Below are positions 20,034 through 30,394 of a DNA stretch of 64,000 nt, piece after piece. Position 1 is the first letter of the stretch. Each line of letters starts with the position of its first letter. The stretch comes from Clostridiales bacterium. Its GTDB lineage: Bacteria > Bacillota > Clostridia > Lachnospirales > Lachnospiraceae. The position numbers and the translations under genes are program-made. The DNA lies in assembly GCA_012839295.1 (NCBI GenBank), contig DUNO01000023.1:30631-94630 (forward strand), given 5' to 3'. Under the pieces are notes generated by a model, which worked only from the letters and a program-made list of their open reading frames with translations, was not told the DNA's origin and made no database searches.

Positions 20034-21287
20034 ATGAAAAAGAAGTTGTTTCTTCTAATCTCCGTAATGATAATGATATCCATTGCAGGAAGCCTCATTA
20101 TAAATATAATTAAGCGTGACGCAGTAGATAGTCCGGCTATAACAAAAAAAGGACTTCATATAGTAACAACCTTCTATCCAATGTACTTGATTGGGTTAAA
20201 TATGGCGGATCAAATTGATGCGTTGGATGTGCAAAGCTTAACCCAGCTAAATACTGGGTGCCTGCATGATTATCAGCTTACTACTGAGGATATGAAGCTG
20301 ATTAGCAATGCGGATGTGCTGATTATAAATGGAGGGGGCATGGAAAGCTTCCTTGAGGATGTGAGGACGAATTATCCGAAGCTTACGATTATTGATACTA
20401 CCCAGGGAATTACATTGTTAAATAACAAAGAGGAAGCCGGCCACGAAGAAGGGCATAACGATGAAGCAGAACACGGCAGTGAAGCAGATTACGACAATAA
20501 AGTTAGCCATGAAAGTGAAGCGGATAACGGCACTAAATCGGATCCTGATCATGAAACAGAGCAAAGCAATGGAATTGGACAAAACAACGAAATAGATCAC
20601 GATAACAATGCGGGCCACGACCATGATCATGGAGAATACAATGCCCATGTCTGGCTAGATCCAGAGTTATACATTAAGCAAATAGAAAAGGTACGGGATG
20701 GCCTGATCCAATATATCAATGACAAGGAATTGGCACAGGGAATTGACCGTACAGTATTAATCCGCCAACTGGAGGAAAATGCGGACAGGTATATCAGTTC
20801 GGTTGAAGAACTAAACCAGGAAATGGAGAGCTTCCGTAAGGCCTTATCCCCCGGGAAAGAGCCCCCTGAGAAAGAAGCCTTCGGGCAAGAAACCTCCAGA
20901 AAAGAGACCTCCCAGGCAGCAGCCTTAGAAGAAAAAGCCACAACCATGCCCCAGGCAGTCGTTTTCCACGATTCCTTTGCTTATCTTGCAAATAAAGTAG
21001 GGATTGAGATTGCCCATACAATTTCCCTGGATTCCGATACATCACTAAGCGCAGGAGATATTGCTGAAATTATCGACGAGGTAAGGCAGGAGAATATAAA
21101 ATACCTCTTCACGGAACAACAATACAGTGATTCGATAGCCAAGCAAATTGCAAAAGAGACAAATGCAAAGGTATATATCATTGATTCCGTAGTTACAGGA
21201 AATACAAATAAGGATTCCTATCTCACGGCAATGAGAGAAAATCTAAATGTAATCAGAACCGCAATCGATGAGGCAGGAATTAAATAA
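20034..21287 (+). CDS. Zinc/manganese ABC transporter substrate-binding protein with long His/Asp/Glu-rich loop
   Basis: HIVTTFYPMYLIGLNMAD; HDHDHGEYNAHVWLDPELY; AVVFHDSFAYLANKVGI. Confidence 0.85.
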   Translation: MKKKLFLLISVMIMISIAGSLIINIIKRDAVDSPAITKKGLHIVTTFYPMYLIGLNMADQIDALDVQSLTQLNTGCLHDYQLTTEDMKLISNADVLIINGGGMESFLEDVRTNYPKLTIIDTTQGITLLNNKEEAGHEEGHNDEAEHGSEADYDNKVSHESEADNGTKSDPDHETEQSNGIGQNNEIDHDNNAGHDHDHGEYNAHVWLDPELYIKQIEKVRDGLIQYINDKELAQGIDRTVLIRQLEENADRYISSVEELNQEMESFRKALSPGKEPPEKEAFGQETSRKETSQAAALEEKATTMPQAVVFHDSFAYLANKVGIEIAHTISLDSDTSLSAGDIAEIIDEVRQENIKYLFTEQQYSDSIAKQIAKETNAKVYIIDSVVTGNTNKDSYLTAMRENLNVIRTAIDEAGIK

Positions 21288-21359
21288 GCTATACTGGAAA
21301 CACAGCAAATCCAGCTGCTACAGCAATCGCATGTCTAAAGCAAGCCAAAGGAGAGAATA

Positions 21360-22157
21360 ATGAAAAAGGAAATAACAAGAATGGGGAAAAAGCTCCAGTC
21401 TGTAAAAATGCAGGAAGCGGCCTGTGGACTTCATTGCCTCCAAATAAAGAATATCAGTGTCCGGGATGGTGACCAGACGCTTATTGAGAATATTAACCTG
21501 CACATCCACTGCGGAAAGATCACAGTAATCATTGGCAAGAATGGTGCAGGCAAATCCACCTTAATGAAAGCCATTCTGGGAGAAATAAAGCACGAGGGCA
21601 GCATTGAGTTTATGGATCTTAAAGATCAGTCCATGGAGAAAAGGCTGACAGAGACACAGGCTCAGCCTCTGAGAATTGGATATGTCCCCCAATATATCAA
21701 CCTGGAAAAGAATACACCCATGAGTGTATATGACCTGTTTGCCAGCTATATCAGTAACATACCGGTGTTCTTAAGAAAAAATAAGAGAATCTATGAACAG
21801 GTATGCCAACAGCTGAGCATCTTTGAAGCACAGGACTTAGTGGATAAAAGAGCCGGTGACCTATCAGGCGGGGAGCTTCAGCGTGTACTGCTGTCGATTG
21901 CAATTACCCCGGTTCCTAACTTATTGCTGCTTGATGAACCGGTCTCCGGAATTGACCGTAACGGAATGCAGCTATTTTATGAAAATATCGGCAAGCTAAA
22001 GGAAAACTACGACCTGGCCATGATAATTGTATCCCATGATTTTGAATTTGTCCGGAGATATGCAGACCATGTGATCCTGCTGGATAAGACCATAATACGG
22101 GAGGGTACCCCTGAGGAGGTGCTTGGCAGCCAGGAGTTTCATACAGTATTTGGCTGA
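21360..22157 (+). CDS. Metal (zinc-type) ABC transporter ATP-binding protein
   Basis: Walker A GKNGAGKST, LSGGELQRV signature, LLLLDEPVSGID. Confidence 0.88.
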   Translation: MKKEITRMGKKLQSVKMQEAACGLHCLQIKNISVRDGDQTLIENINLHIHCGKITVIIGKNGAGKSTLMKAILGEIKHEGSIEFMDLKDQSMEKRLTETQAQPLRIGYVPQYINLEKNTPMSVYDLFASYISNIPVFLRKNKRIYEQVCQQLSIFEAQDLVDKRAGDLSGGELQRVLLSIAITPVPNLLLLDEPVSGIDRNGMQLFYENIGKLKENYDLAMIIVSHDFEFVRRYADHVILLDKTIIREGTPEEVLGSQEFHTVFG

Positions 22158-22199
22158 GAGGTTGATATATTAGTACATTAGTACGCGGAGGATACCGGA

Positions 22200-23030
22200 A
22201 TGGATAGAATATATAATATAATGGAAGTGCTGCTGCCTTTCTCCTGGATCAGCTATGATTTTATGAAAAATGCGATCCTGGCGGTTCTTATCATTACGCC
22301 CTTATTCGGGATACTGGGAACCATGATCGTAAATAACAGGATGGCTTTTTTCTCCGATGCGCTGGGGCATTCGGCCATCACCGGCGTAGCGGTCGGCACC
22401 ATCTTTGGAATTACCAATACGAATATCTCGATGCTCCTTTTTGCAATTGTATTTGCGGTTTTTTTGAATAAAATAAAACGCAGAAAGACGGTCTCTACAG
22501 ACACTGTGATATCCGTATTTGCATCCCTCAGCATGGCCATCGGTCTGGTGGTCCTCTCCCGCGGCGGGGAGTTTGCCAAATATTCGGCCCTTTTGGTCGG
22601 CGACATCCTAAGTATTAGTATCCAGGAAATCCTGATGCTGTTCATCATCCTGATCCTGACCCTCCTTTTCTGGCTGTTTGGGTTTAACCGGTTATATGCG
22701 ATCAGTGTGAATGAATCCCTGGCCAGGAGTAAAAATATAAGGGCAGGCCTGATGGAGGATTTATTCAGCGTTATTATTGCAATGATTGTTATGGCTTCCG
22801 TGAAATGGGTAGGAATCCTGATCATTAATGCGCTGCTGATCCTGCCGGCGGCGGCCAGCCGGAATATGTCCTCCAACGTGAGGGAGTATCATCTGTTCTC
22901 TGTCATGATCTCCGTATTCTCGGGAATTACCGGGCTGATCATGTCATTTTATTTGGGAACTGCGACGGGGCCTACCATCGTCATTATCTCGACAATTTTA
23001 TTTTTTGTTACCTTCTTTATCAAGGGATGA
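22200..23030 (+). CDS. Metal ABC transporter permease
   Basis: ABC-3 family pattern MIVNNRMAFFSDALGHSAITGVAVG; adjacent to ATPase. Confidence 0.88.
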   Translation: MDRIYNIMEVLLPFSWISYDFMKNAILAVLIITPLFGILGTMIVNNRMAFFSDALGHSAITGVAVGTIFGITNTNISMLLFAIVFAVFLNKIKRRKTVSTDTVISVFASLSMAIGLVVLSRGGEFAKYSALLVGDILSISIQEILMLFIILILTLLFWLFGFNRLYAISVNESLARSKNIRAGLMEDLFSVIIAMIVMASVKWVGILIINALLILPAAASRNMSSNVREYHLFSVMISVFSGITGLIMSFYLGTATGPTIVIISTILFFVTFFIKG

Positions 23031-23202
23031 AGCTGAGGGGGAGAATTAAAAAGGAATACCTGGGGGACTTTCCGAAAATTAATCACCCGGATAAGGACTG
23101 AAATGGGCTGAAATAGAAACGTCAAGACTGGAAAATATTGATTGATGACAGGACAGGATTGTATTATACTGGTTCATATAGACCAGTCCTTATTTTATCC
23201 AT

Positions 23203-24351
23203 TTGGAGCCGGAGGAGAAACCCATGCAAAAGGATAGATTAATACTTTATCTAAAAATAGTGATTAACTTCATATTGATTACTTTGCTGACGTTATTTTT
23301 GATATTGGCCCTGCCAAGGCTGTTAAGCTTCTTTTTCCCCTTTATCATCGGATGGATCGTATCCTTATTAGCAAATCCGTTAGTACATTTTTTAGAGAAA
23401 AAGATTAAGATGAGGAGAAAGCATGGCAGTGCGATTATTATTGTGGCAGCAATTGTATTTATTATTGGCACAAGCGCCCTTCTGATTGCTGCGCTTGTCA
23501 GGGAAGCTACCGAGCTTTCCAATGAGCTTCCGGCAATCATTGATAGCATGAAGCTCCAATTAAATGAAATTAACCGGTATATCCATAGATTTACCTCTGC
23601 CTTGCCCAAGAGCGTACAGGACGTAATGAATAACCTGGTATCGGATTTGGGTAAATCAGTAACCACCTATATGAACGACAGGCAGGAAACCTCCATAGAC
23701 AGCGCTAAAAGCATAGTGGGCAGCATTGCGGAGGGCTTCTTAATGATTATCATTACAATTCTATCTGCCTACTTTTTCACCGCAGAAAAAAATGTCCTGT
23801 CGGCGGGCTTAAGAAAGAGGCTGCCGGAATCAGCCATTAATTATTGGGGCTTGATTTACGAGAACTTTGCGTCGGCCTTCGGCGGTTATTTTAAAGCACA
23901 ATTTAAAATAATGCTGATACTGACAGTCATTATGTTTATTGGCTTTGAAATCCTAAGAATTAATTATTCTTTCCTGGCCGCACTGGGAATTGCGCTGCTG
24001 GATGTCCTTCCCGTATTCGGTACGGGAGCTATCCTATGGCCCTGGGCTATTTATGATGTGCTGTCCGGACAATACGTCAGGGCAATTGGTCTGGTAGTAA
24101 TCTATTTGATCTGCCAGGTGGTGAAACAGCTGCTGCAGCCCAAGATGGTGGGAGACAGCATTGGGTTAAATCCTTTGGCTACCTTGTTGTTTATGTTCAT
24201 TGGCTACCGCTTTTATGGGGTTTTTGGAATGATTATTGGAATTCCGGTCGGAATGGTCCTTGTCAATATGTACCGGGTTGGCATGTTTGAACGCCTGGTC
24301 AGGGGCTTTAAGATCATTGCAAAGGATATCAATGAATTCCGGAAGTTCTGA
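23203..24351 (+). CDS. AI-2E family transporter / YtvI-like membrane protein
   Basis: 382 aa; LDVLPVFGTGAILWPWAIYDVLSG, KQLLQPKMVGDSIGLNPLATL. Confidence 0.8.
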   Translation: MEPEEKPMQKDRLILYLKIVINFILITLLTLFLILALPRLLSFFFPFIIGWIVSLLANPLVHFLEKKIKMRRKHGSAIIIVAAIVFIIGTSALLIAALVREATELSNELPAIIDSMKLQLNEINRYIHRFTSALPKSVQDVMNNLVSDLGKSVTTYMNDRQETSIDSAKSIVGSIAEGFLMIIITILSAYFFTAEKNVLSAGLRKRLPESAINYWGLIYENFASAFGGYFKAQFKIMLILTVIMFIGFEILRINYSFLAALGIALLDVLPVFGTGAILWPWAIYDVLSGQYVRAIGLVVIYLICQVVKQLLQPKMVGDSIGLNPLATLLFMFIGYRFYGVFGMIIGIPVGMVLVNMYRVGMFERLVRGFKIIAKDINEFRKF

Positions 24352-24479
24352 GGGCTAAAAACGGAAAATAAATAATCCGAAAGTTGCATATACGAGCGGA
24401 AAAAGACATGGTAAGATGAAAAATGGATAGTTATTTCTAGACATAAGGAAACCACTACTATGAACCGAGGAGTATATGT

Positions 24480-25277
24480 ATGAGTAATAGCCGAATTGAG
24501 ATGGACATGGGGGCGGTTATTTCCTCCGACGAAATTAAACTGATCCTTGATCGTTATCGAATTGGCAAAAAGCCATTGGCAAAGCTTCTGGGATGGGGCG
24601 AGACAACCATCATCCGTTATATGGAAGGGGATGTCCCGACAAATGAATATTCCAATAAACTCAGAACTATCCTGGATGACCCGGAGTTTTACTATGACCT
24701 ACTTTGCCGGAGGCAGGAATGCCTGACAGGGGTAGCCTTTAAAAAAAGTAAAAATGCGGTCTTATCAAAAATTATGTCTTCAAAAATATATGCAGTGGCA
24801 TATTACATCGTAAACAAAAGCTGTGCTGAGATATCTCCAAGCTATATTCAATATTTACTCTATTATGCCCAGGCCTTTTCCCTTGCCTTATATGACAAGG
24901 AGCTTTTCCAGGAGGAATACGGAATCAACAATGAGCATATGCCATACCTGAAGATGTACGAAAGCATGAAAAAATGTGGCATACGCACTCTGGAGGGCTG
25001 CGAAGAATATTTGAACAGGGAAGAAATTGAACTGCTTAATACGGTAATAGACTGCTTTCTTTGGTATGGCCCCAGTGCCCTGTATGCAATGATGGAGACG
25101 GAGCGTTTTGCAATGAAGATATCCAGGGATAGATATAACAACAGGATCATCGCCAAGGATATAATCAAGGGATATTTTAAGGAAGCGCTGAATCAATACC
25201 AGATTAGCGGGATAAAGGATATCAGGAAATATCCGGAACGGAAGCTGTTGGAGATTAAGGGATGCATCAAAGGATAG
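24480..25277 (+). CDS. Panacea (DUF4065) domain protein with N-terminal HTH
   Basis: LILDRYRIGKKPLAKLLGWGETTIIRYMEGDVPTNEYSNKL HTH; YIVNKSCAEISPSYIQYLLYYAQAFSLA Panacea core. Confidence 0.75.
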   Translation: MSNSRIEMDMGAVISSDEIKLILDRYRIGKKPLAKLLGWGETTIIRYMEGDVPTNEYSNKLRTILDDPEFYYDLLCRRQECLTGVAFKKSKNAVLSKIMSSKIYAVAYYIVNKSCAEISPSYIQYLLYYAQAFSLALYDKELFQEEYGINNEHMPYLKMYESMKKCGIRTLEGCEEYLNREEIELLNTVIDCFLWYGPSALYAMMETERFAMKISRDRYNNRIIAKDIIKGYFKEALNQYQISGIKDIRKYPERKLLEIKGCIKG

Positions 25278-25342
25278 GAAAAGGGGCTATTTGCACTGCA
25301 ATGGCCTTTCATTTTTTTCCTGTACCGGTTCCCCCATAAGAG

Positions 25343-25447
25343 AGGGAGGGTATTGCAAAAGAAAGCTCCCATACCGTATAATGCAGAATTTTATCTCTGA
25401 TGTCTGCAATATCAGGTATGTCCTTTCTTGTTGCAATACCCTCCCTT
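25343..25447. repeat. Long imperfect palindrome (~105 bp) between convergent genes
   Basis: GGGAGGGTATTGCAAaaGAAAG ... CTTTCTTGTTGCAATACCCTCCC, inner arms ATACC..ATAatgcaga / tctgcaatATcaGGTAT. Confidence 0.75.
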
Positions 25448-25485
25448 TTACAAGGATATGTCTGGGCACACCCCTTGGGATCTGA

Positions 25486-27318
25486 TTAATTATTCTGCCT
25501 GTTACGGCGGTCCCTCATACGTAGGGTGCTGTCCAGGATCTTCTTACGGATGCGCAGGCTTTGGGGGGTTACCTCCAAAAGCTCGTCCGTCTCAATAAAG
25601 TCCAAGGCCTGCTCCAGGCTTAAGATTCTGGGAGGCGTCAGCTTCAAGGCCTCGTCGGCGCTGGAGGAACGGGTGTTGGTTAATTGCTTGCGCTTGCAGA
25701 CATTTACCTCAATATCCTCAGCCTTCGGGTTTTGACCCACAACCATACCTGCATATACCTTAACGCCGGGACTGATAAACAATGCCCCCCGTTCCTGGGC
25801 GTTAAACAAGCCGTAGGTAATGCTTTCCCCGGATTCATAGGCAATTAGGCTGCCGTTCTTACGGTACTGGATATCGCCCTTGTAGGGGCCGTAGCCGTCA
25901 AACAGAGTATTAATGATTCCATTACCCTTGGTATCCGTAAGAAACTCGCCGCGGTAGCCGATTAAGCCCCTCGCGGGGATGGAGAATTCAATTCGGGTGT
26001 ATCCGTTGCCGGAGGTGTGCATGTTTATCATTTCGCCCTTCCGCTGTCCTAATTTTTCAATCACGACGCCGGTATGTTCATCAGGCACATCAACCATAGC
26101 ATGCTCCATTGGTTCCAGCTTATTCCCGTTTTCATCGGTTTTATACAGTACCTCGGCCTTGCTTACGGAGAACTCAAAGCCTTCACGTCTCATATTTTCA
26201 ATTAATACGGAAAGGTGAAGCTCACCGCGTCCCGACACCTTATAGCTTTCCGTAGTGTCCGTTTCCTCCACACGGAGGCTTACGTCAGTATTCAGCTCAC
26301 GCAGTAACCGTTCACGTAAATGTCTTGAGGTTACAAACTTTCCTTCGGTACCGGCCAGGGGGCTGTCATTAACACTAAAGAACATGGCAATCGTCGGCTC
26401 GGAAATCTTCTGGAATAGGATTGGCTCCGGATTCTCAGGGGAGCAGATGGTATCCCCAATGTGGAGATCAGCAATACCGGAGATTGCCACGATGGAGCCG
26501 ATGGTGGCTTCATTTACCTCCACCCGCTTTAATCCGTCAAATTCATAGAGCTTACTGATCTTTACCCGGACATTGGTGTCCTTCTCATGGGCGTTCACAA
26601 GCACTACGTCCTGGTTTACCCGGATAACTCCGTTGTCTACCTTTCCGATCCCAATCCTGCCCACATATTCATTATAATCAATGGTGCTGATAAGCAGCTG
26701 GGTTCCTTTCTCCGGATCTCCTTCCGGGGCAGGGATATAATTCATGATTGTCTCAAATAAAGGAACCATATCGGTTCCTGTCTCGTCCATGGATAAAGAA
26801 GCAACACCGGCTTTTGCGGATGCGTATACGAAGGGGCAGTCAAGCTGCTCATCATTGGCATCCAGCTCCAATAATAATTCCAATACCTCATCAACCACAT
26901 TGACAGGCCTTGCTTCAGGGCGGTCCATTTTATTCACACATACAATCACCGGCAATGACAGGTCCAAGGCCTTCTTTAGGACGAATTTGGTCTGTGGCAT
27001 GGGACCTTCAAAGGCATCCACAACTAAGACTACTCCGTTGACCATCTTTAAAACACGTTCCACCTCACCACCAAAGTCGGCATGGCCCGGTGTATCTATG
27101 ATATTAATCTTGGTTCCATGATACATGACGGCAGTATTCTTTGACAAAATGGTAATACCGCGTTCCCGTTCAATTGCATTGGAATCCATGACTCTCTCTA
27201 CGACTGCTTGGTTGGAACGAAATACACCGCTCTGCTTCAGTAATTCATCAACTAAGGTAGTCTTACCATGGTCAACGTGGGCGATGATGGCGATATTTCG
27301 TATATCCTCTCGTTTCAT
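25486..27318 (-). CDS. typA: Translational GTPase TypA/BipA
   Basis: MKREDIRNIAIIAHVDHGKTTLVDELLKQSG; ERERGITILSKNTAV; full-length. Confidence 0.95.
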   Translation of the reverse strand: MKREDIRNIAIIAHVDHGKTTLVDELLKQSGVFRSNQAVVERVMDSNAIERERGITILSKNTAVMYHGTKINIIDTPGHADFGGEVERVLKMVNGVVLVVDAFEGPMPQTKFVLKKALDLSLPVIVCVNKMDRPEARPVNVVDEVLELLLELDANDEQLDCPFVYASAKAGVASLSMDETGTDMVPLFETIMNYIPAPEGDPEKGTQLLISTIDYNEYVGRIGIGKVDNGVIRVNQDVVLVNAHEKDTNVRVKISKLYEFDGLKRVEVNEATIGSIVAISGIADLHIGDTICSPENPEPILFQKISEPTIAMFFSVNDSPLAGTEGKFVTSRHLRERLLRELNTDVSLRVEETDTTESYKVSGRGELHLSVLIENMRREGFEFSVSKAEVLYKTDENGNKLEPMEHAMVDVPDEHTGVVIEKLGQRKGEMINMHTSGNGYTRIEFSIPARGLIGYRGEFLTDTKGNGIINTLFDGYGPYKGDIQYRKNGSLIAYESGESITYGLFNAQERGALFISPGVKVYAGMVVGQNPKAEDIEVNVCKRKQLTNTRSSSADEALKLTPPRILSLEQALDFIETDELLEVTPQSLRIRKKILDSTLRMRDRRNRQNN

Positions 27319-27780
27319 TTGGTAACTCCGATCTGCGTGTTTTTCCACGCTAAAGATGTGTTCCCACACCCTCAAAACAAATTTATATAAAAACAACTTA
27401 TATATTGTAGCACAACGTACATTTAAAATGCAATGTCTATTTGAAGGAAGGACAGACAAATCGCCTTCCCAAAGCTGCAAAAGTCCTGGATTTCTTCCAA
27501 ACTATTTATTAAGGCTTATTCACTTTTTGAATAGGTCATCAAAAATGAAAGGCATGGGGGTAAGGATGAAAGTCAATATGGGAAATGTAATGAATTTAAT
27601 TCCATAAAACAAGGCTTTTATTGTATAAGGTTACAAATTTTGGGAAAACTATACTATTATATAAAAATGTACTTCTAAAATATGGAAACTGGCATATATT
27701 TTAAACGTAGGTTATTTTCACCACATTTTAGAGCAGATTGGCGTAAGAATAAACGCCGGAAAAGAAGGGAGAGGTACGAT

Positions 27781-28413
27781 ATGACCGATAAAGTATTTGA
27801 TAACAATCAAGTAAGTATTGCAGGAGAGGTAATCAGTGACTTTACATTCAGTCATGATGTGTTTGGAGAGGGCTTCTATGTACTAGAAGTAGTGGTAAGC
27901 CGCCTGAGTAATTCCTATGACATGATCCCGGTGATGGTATCAGAGCGTCTGATTGACGTAAAGCAGGATTATAAGGGCAAATTCGTTGAGGTATTAGGGC
28001 AGTTCCGTTCCTATAACCGCCACGAGGAGAGTAAAAATAAACTGGTGCTTTCGGTATTTGCAAGAGAGGTAAAGATGATGGATGAGATGTCTGAAAATGC
28101 AAAGCCGAACCACATTTTCTTAGATGGCTTTGTCTGCAAGCCGCCGATCTATCGGAAAACACCCCTGGGAAGGGAGATAGCAGACGTATTGTTGGCTGTA
28201 AACCGCCCCTATGGAAAATCAGACTACATTCCCTGCATCTGCTGGGGACGTAATGCACGGTTTGCCGAAACCTTTGCAGTTGGAGGCCATGTGCAGGTCT
28301 GGGGACGTATCCAAAGCCGTGAGTATCAGAAAAAGCTTAGTGAGACGGAATTTGAAAAGCGTATTGCGTATGAGGTATCCGTAAGCAAGCTGGAGTATTT
28401 AGAGGAATATTAA
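27781..28413 (+). CDS. Single-stranded DNA-binding protein-like, two OB folds
   Basis: NQVSIAGEVISDFTFSHDVFGEGFYVLEVVVSRLS; second OB IFLDGFVCKPPIYRKTPLGREIADVLLAVNRPYGKSDYIPCICWGRNA. Confidence 0.8.
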   Translation: MTDKVFDNNQVSIAGEVISDFTFSHDVFGEGFYVLEVVVSRLSNSYDMIPVMVSERLIDVKQDYKGKFVEVLGQFRSYNRHEESKNKLVLSVFAREVKMMDEMSENAKPNHIFLDGFVCKPPIYRKTPLGREIADVLLAVNRPYGKSDYIPCICWGRNARFAETFAVGGHVQVWGRIQSREYQKKLSETEFEKRIAYEVSVSKLEYLEEY

Positions 28414-28505
28414 GAGCTTAAAAAATAGATTAATCATAAATTTATTTGTAATTTTATGTGCTGGAGAAGCAGGTCCGAAAAAGGCCGGATACCTAAAAAA
28501 TAAAG

Positions 28506-28558
28506 CAAAAAAGGCTTGGTCAGGTGATAAATTTCATCACCCGGCCAAGCCTTTTTTA
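28506..28558. terminator. Bidirectional terminator between ssb-like gene and dapB
   Basis: aaaaaaggcttggtcaggtgataaatttcatcacccggccaagcctttttt. Confidence 0.8.
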
Positions 28559-28560
28559 TC

Positions 28561-29316
28561 TTATCCCATTAAATCGCTCATTTTATACATTCCTGCCGGT
28601 TTGCCGGGAAGGAATTTTGCTGCCTGTATGGAGCCCTTCGCGAAAATGGCCTTCGAATAAGCCGTATGCTTAATCTCAATTACTTCATCCGTGCCAGCGA
28701 AGATCACCTCGTGCTCCCCAACAATGGTTCCGCCACGGACGGTGGATATTCCGATTTCCTTCTTCAACCTCGGGATACGCTCACTGGACCTGTCATATTT
28801 ATATTCATACTCGTTATCTAGGGCTTCGTTCATCGCGTCCGCCAGGGCCAAGGCCGTACCGGAGGGGGCGTCCACCTTCTTGTTATGGTGCTTTTCAACA
28901 ATTTCAATGTCAAAGCCAGCATCAGCTAAAACTGCTGCGGCATCTTTAATTAATTTCGTTATCAGGTTGATACCCACGGACATATTAGCAGATTTTAAAA
29001 TGGGTATCTGCCTGGAGGCCTGTTCAATTGCCGCCAGCTGCTCCTTTGAAAAGCCGGTGGTACAGAGCACAATGCCGATTTGATTTTCTATTGCAAAGTC
29101 CAGCATCTCCTCCAGGTTTACCGGAGCAGAAAAATCAATGATAACGTCTGCCTTCACATTGCATTTAGTAAAGCTCTGGTATACCGGATACTTGTTAATG
29201 CGGTTCTGCGTTACATCCACGCCTGCCACAATGACAGCATTTTCATCCGCATCTACCATATCAGTAATTACCTGCCCCATTTTCCCGTTACAACCACGTA
29301 AAATGATGTTTGTCAT
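28561..29316 (-). CDS. dapB: 4-hydroxy-tetrahydrodipicolinate reductase
   Basis: GCNGKMGQVITDMV, EKHHNKKVDAPSGTALALADAM. Confidence 0.95.
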   Translation of the reverse strand: MTNIILRGCNGKMGQVITDMVDADENAVIVAGVDVTQNRINKYPVYQSFTKCNVKADVIIDFSAPVNLEEMLDFAIENQIGIVLCTTGFSKEQLAAIEQASRQIPILKSANMSVGINLITKLIKDAAAVLADAGFDIEIVEKHHNKKVDAPSGTALALADAMNEALDNEYEYKYDRSSERIPRLKKEIGISTVRGGTIVGEHEVIFAGTDEVIEIKHTAYSKAIFAKGSIQAAKFLPGKPAGMYKMSDLMG

Positions 29317-29353
29317 ATGCTTCCCCTTATCAGATGATAGTTTTTAATTGTTT

Positions 29354-29456
29354 ATACCAGTCTCCATTTAGAAGCCTCCGAAAAACCAGGGAAAAAGCTG
29401 GCATATATGGCTTTTTCCTTGGTTTTTTGGCTAAGGCTTTTATTGGAGACTGGTAT
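29354..29456. repeat. Long palindromic element (~103 bp) between dapA and dapB, overlapping the dapA 3' end
   Basis: ATACCAGTCTCCA...TGGAGACTGGTAT termini with internal GGGAAAAAGC/GGCTTTTTCC and AAGCCT/AAGGCTT arms. Confidence 0.8.
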
Positions 29457-30336
29457 TGATGCCCATTGCACGCATTTCCTTTAAAAGGCGCTCCGTATTC
29501 GCCGGTTCCAATTCCGTCAGGGGCATTCTTAAGTGTCCCACCTCAAAGCCCATCAGGTTAACGGCCTTTTTCACCGGAATCGGATTAACCTCACAGAATA
29601 AGGCATTGATGAGTGGGAAATATTTTAACTGAAGGTCACGGCTTCCGGCTACATCGCCCTCCAGGTATTTCATGACCATATCATGGGTATCCCTTGGTGC
29701 GATATTCGATAATACGGAGATAACCCCCAGGCCGCCAAGTGACATTACCGGAACAATCATGTCATCATTGCCGGAGTATAAATCAATCTTACCTCCTGTC
29801 AGCTGCATGATTTCTGCAACCTGTGCAATATTTCCGCTCGCTTCCTTGATTCCTACAATATTCTTAACATTATTCACCAGGGCTGCAACCGTCGCCGGTG
29901 TTATATTACATCCCGTTCTGCCAGGAACATTATATAAAATAATCGGAATGCTGACAGCCTCCGCTACCGCCGTAAAATGTGCAATCAGCCCCTTTTGGGT
30001 AGCCTTATTGTAATATGGAGTCACTAATAGAAGTGCATCTGCACCATATTTCTGTGCTTCCCGGGATAAATAAATTGCGGTATCCGTCGCATTGGAGCCG
30101 GTTCCTGCGATTACCGGAACCCTTTTTGCAACCTTTTCTACGGCATAACGGATACACTCCAGATGCTCCTCATGGGATAAGGTGGAAGCCTCACCGGTGG
30201 TTCCGCAGATGATAATACTGTCCGTACCCTCTGCAATCTGGTATTCAATTAATTCTCCAAGCTTTTCATAATCCACTTCGTTATTCTGTGTAAATGGTGT
30301 TACGATAGCGACACCTGCTCCTTTAAATACTGCCAT
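29440..30336 (-). CDS. dapA: 4-hydroxy-tetrahydrodipicolinate synthase
   Basis: [42 protein letters not shown]. Confidence 0.95.
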   Translation of the reverse strand: MAVFKGAGVAIVTPFTQNNEVDYEKLGELIEYQIAEGTDSIIICGTTGEASTLSHEEHLECIRYAVEKVAKRVPVIAGTGSNATDTAIYLSREAQKYGADALLLVTPYYNKATQKGLIAHFTAVAEAVSIPIILYNVPGRTGCNITPATVAALVNNVKNIVGIKEASGNIAQVAEIMQLTGGKIDLYSGNDDMIVPVMSLGGLGVISVLSNIAPRDTHDMVMKYLEGDVAGSRDLQLKYFPLINALFCEVNPIPVKKAVNLMGFEVGHLRMPLTELEPANTERLLKEMRAMGINTSLQ

Positions 30337-30394
30337 GCTCTGATCCTCCTATTTCTTTGCATCCAATTTTTACAATTGATGAATCATATTGCCC

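Noticed and set aside
25291-25485. 64-aa plus-strand ORF (possible toxin for the Panacea gene)
   Set aside because: Spans the palindrome and the typA 3' end; no RBS; protein looks random.
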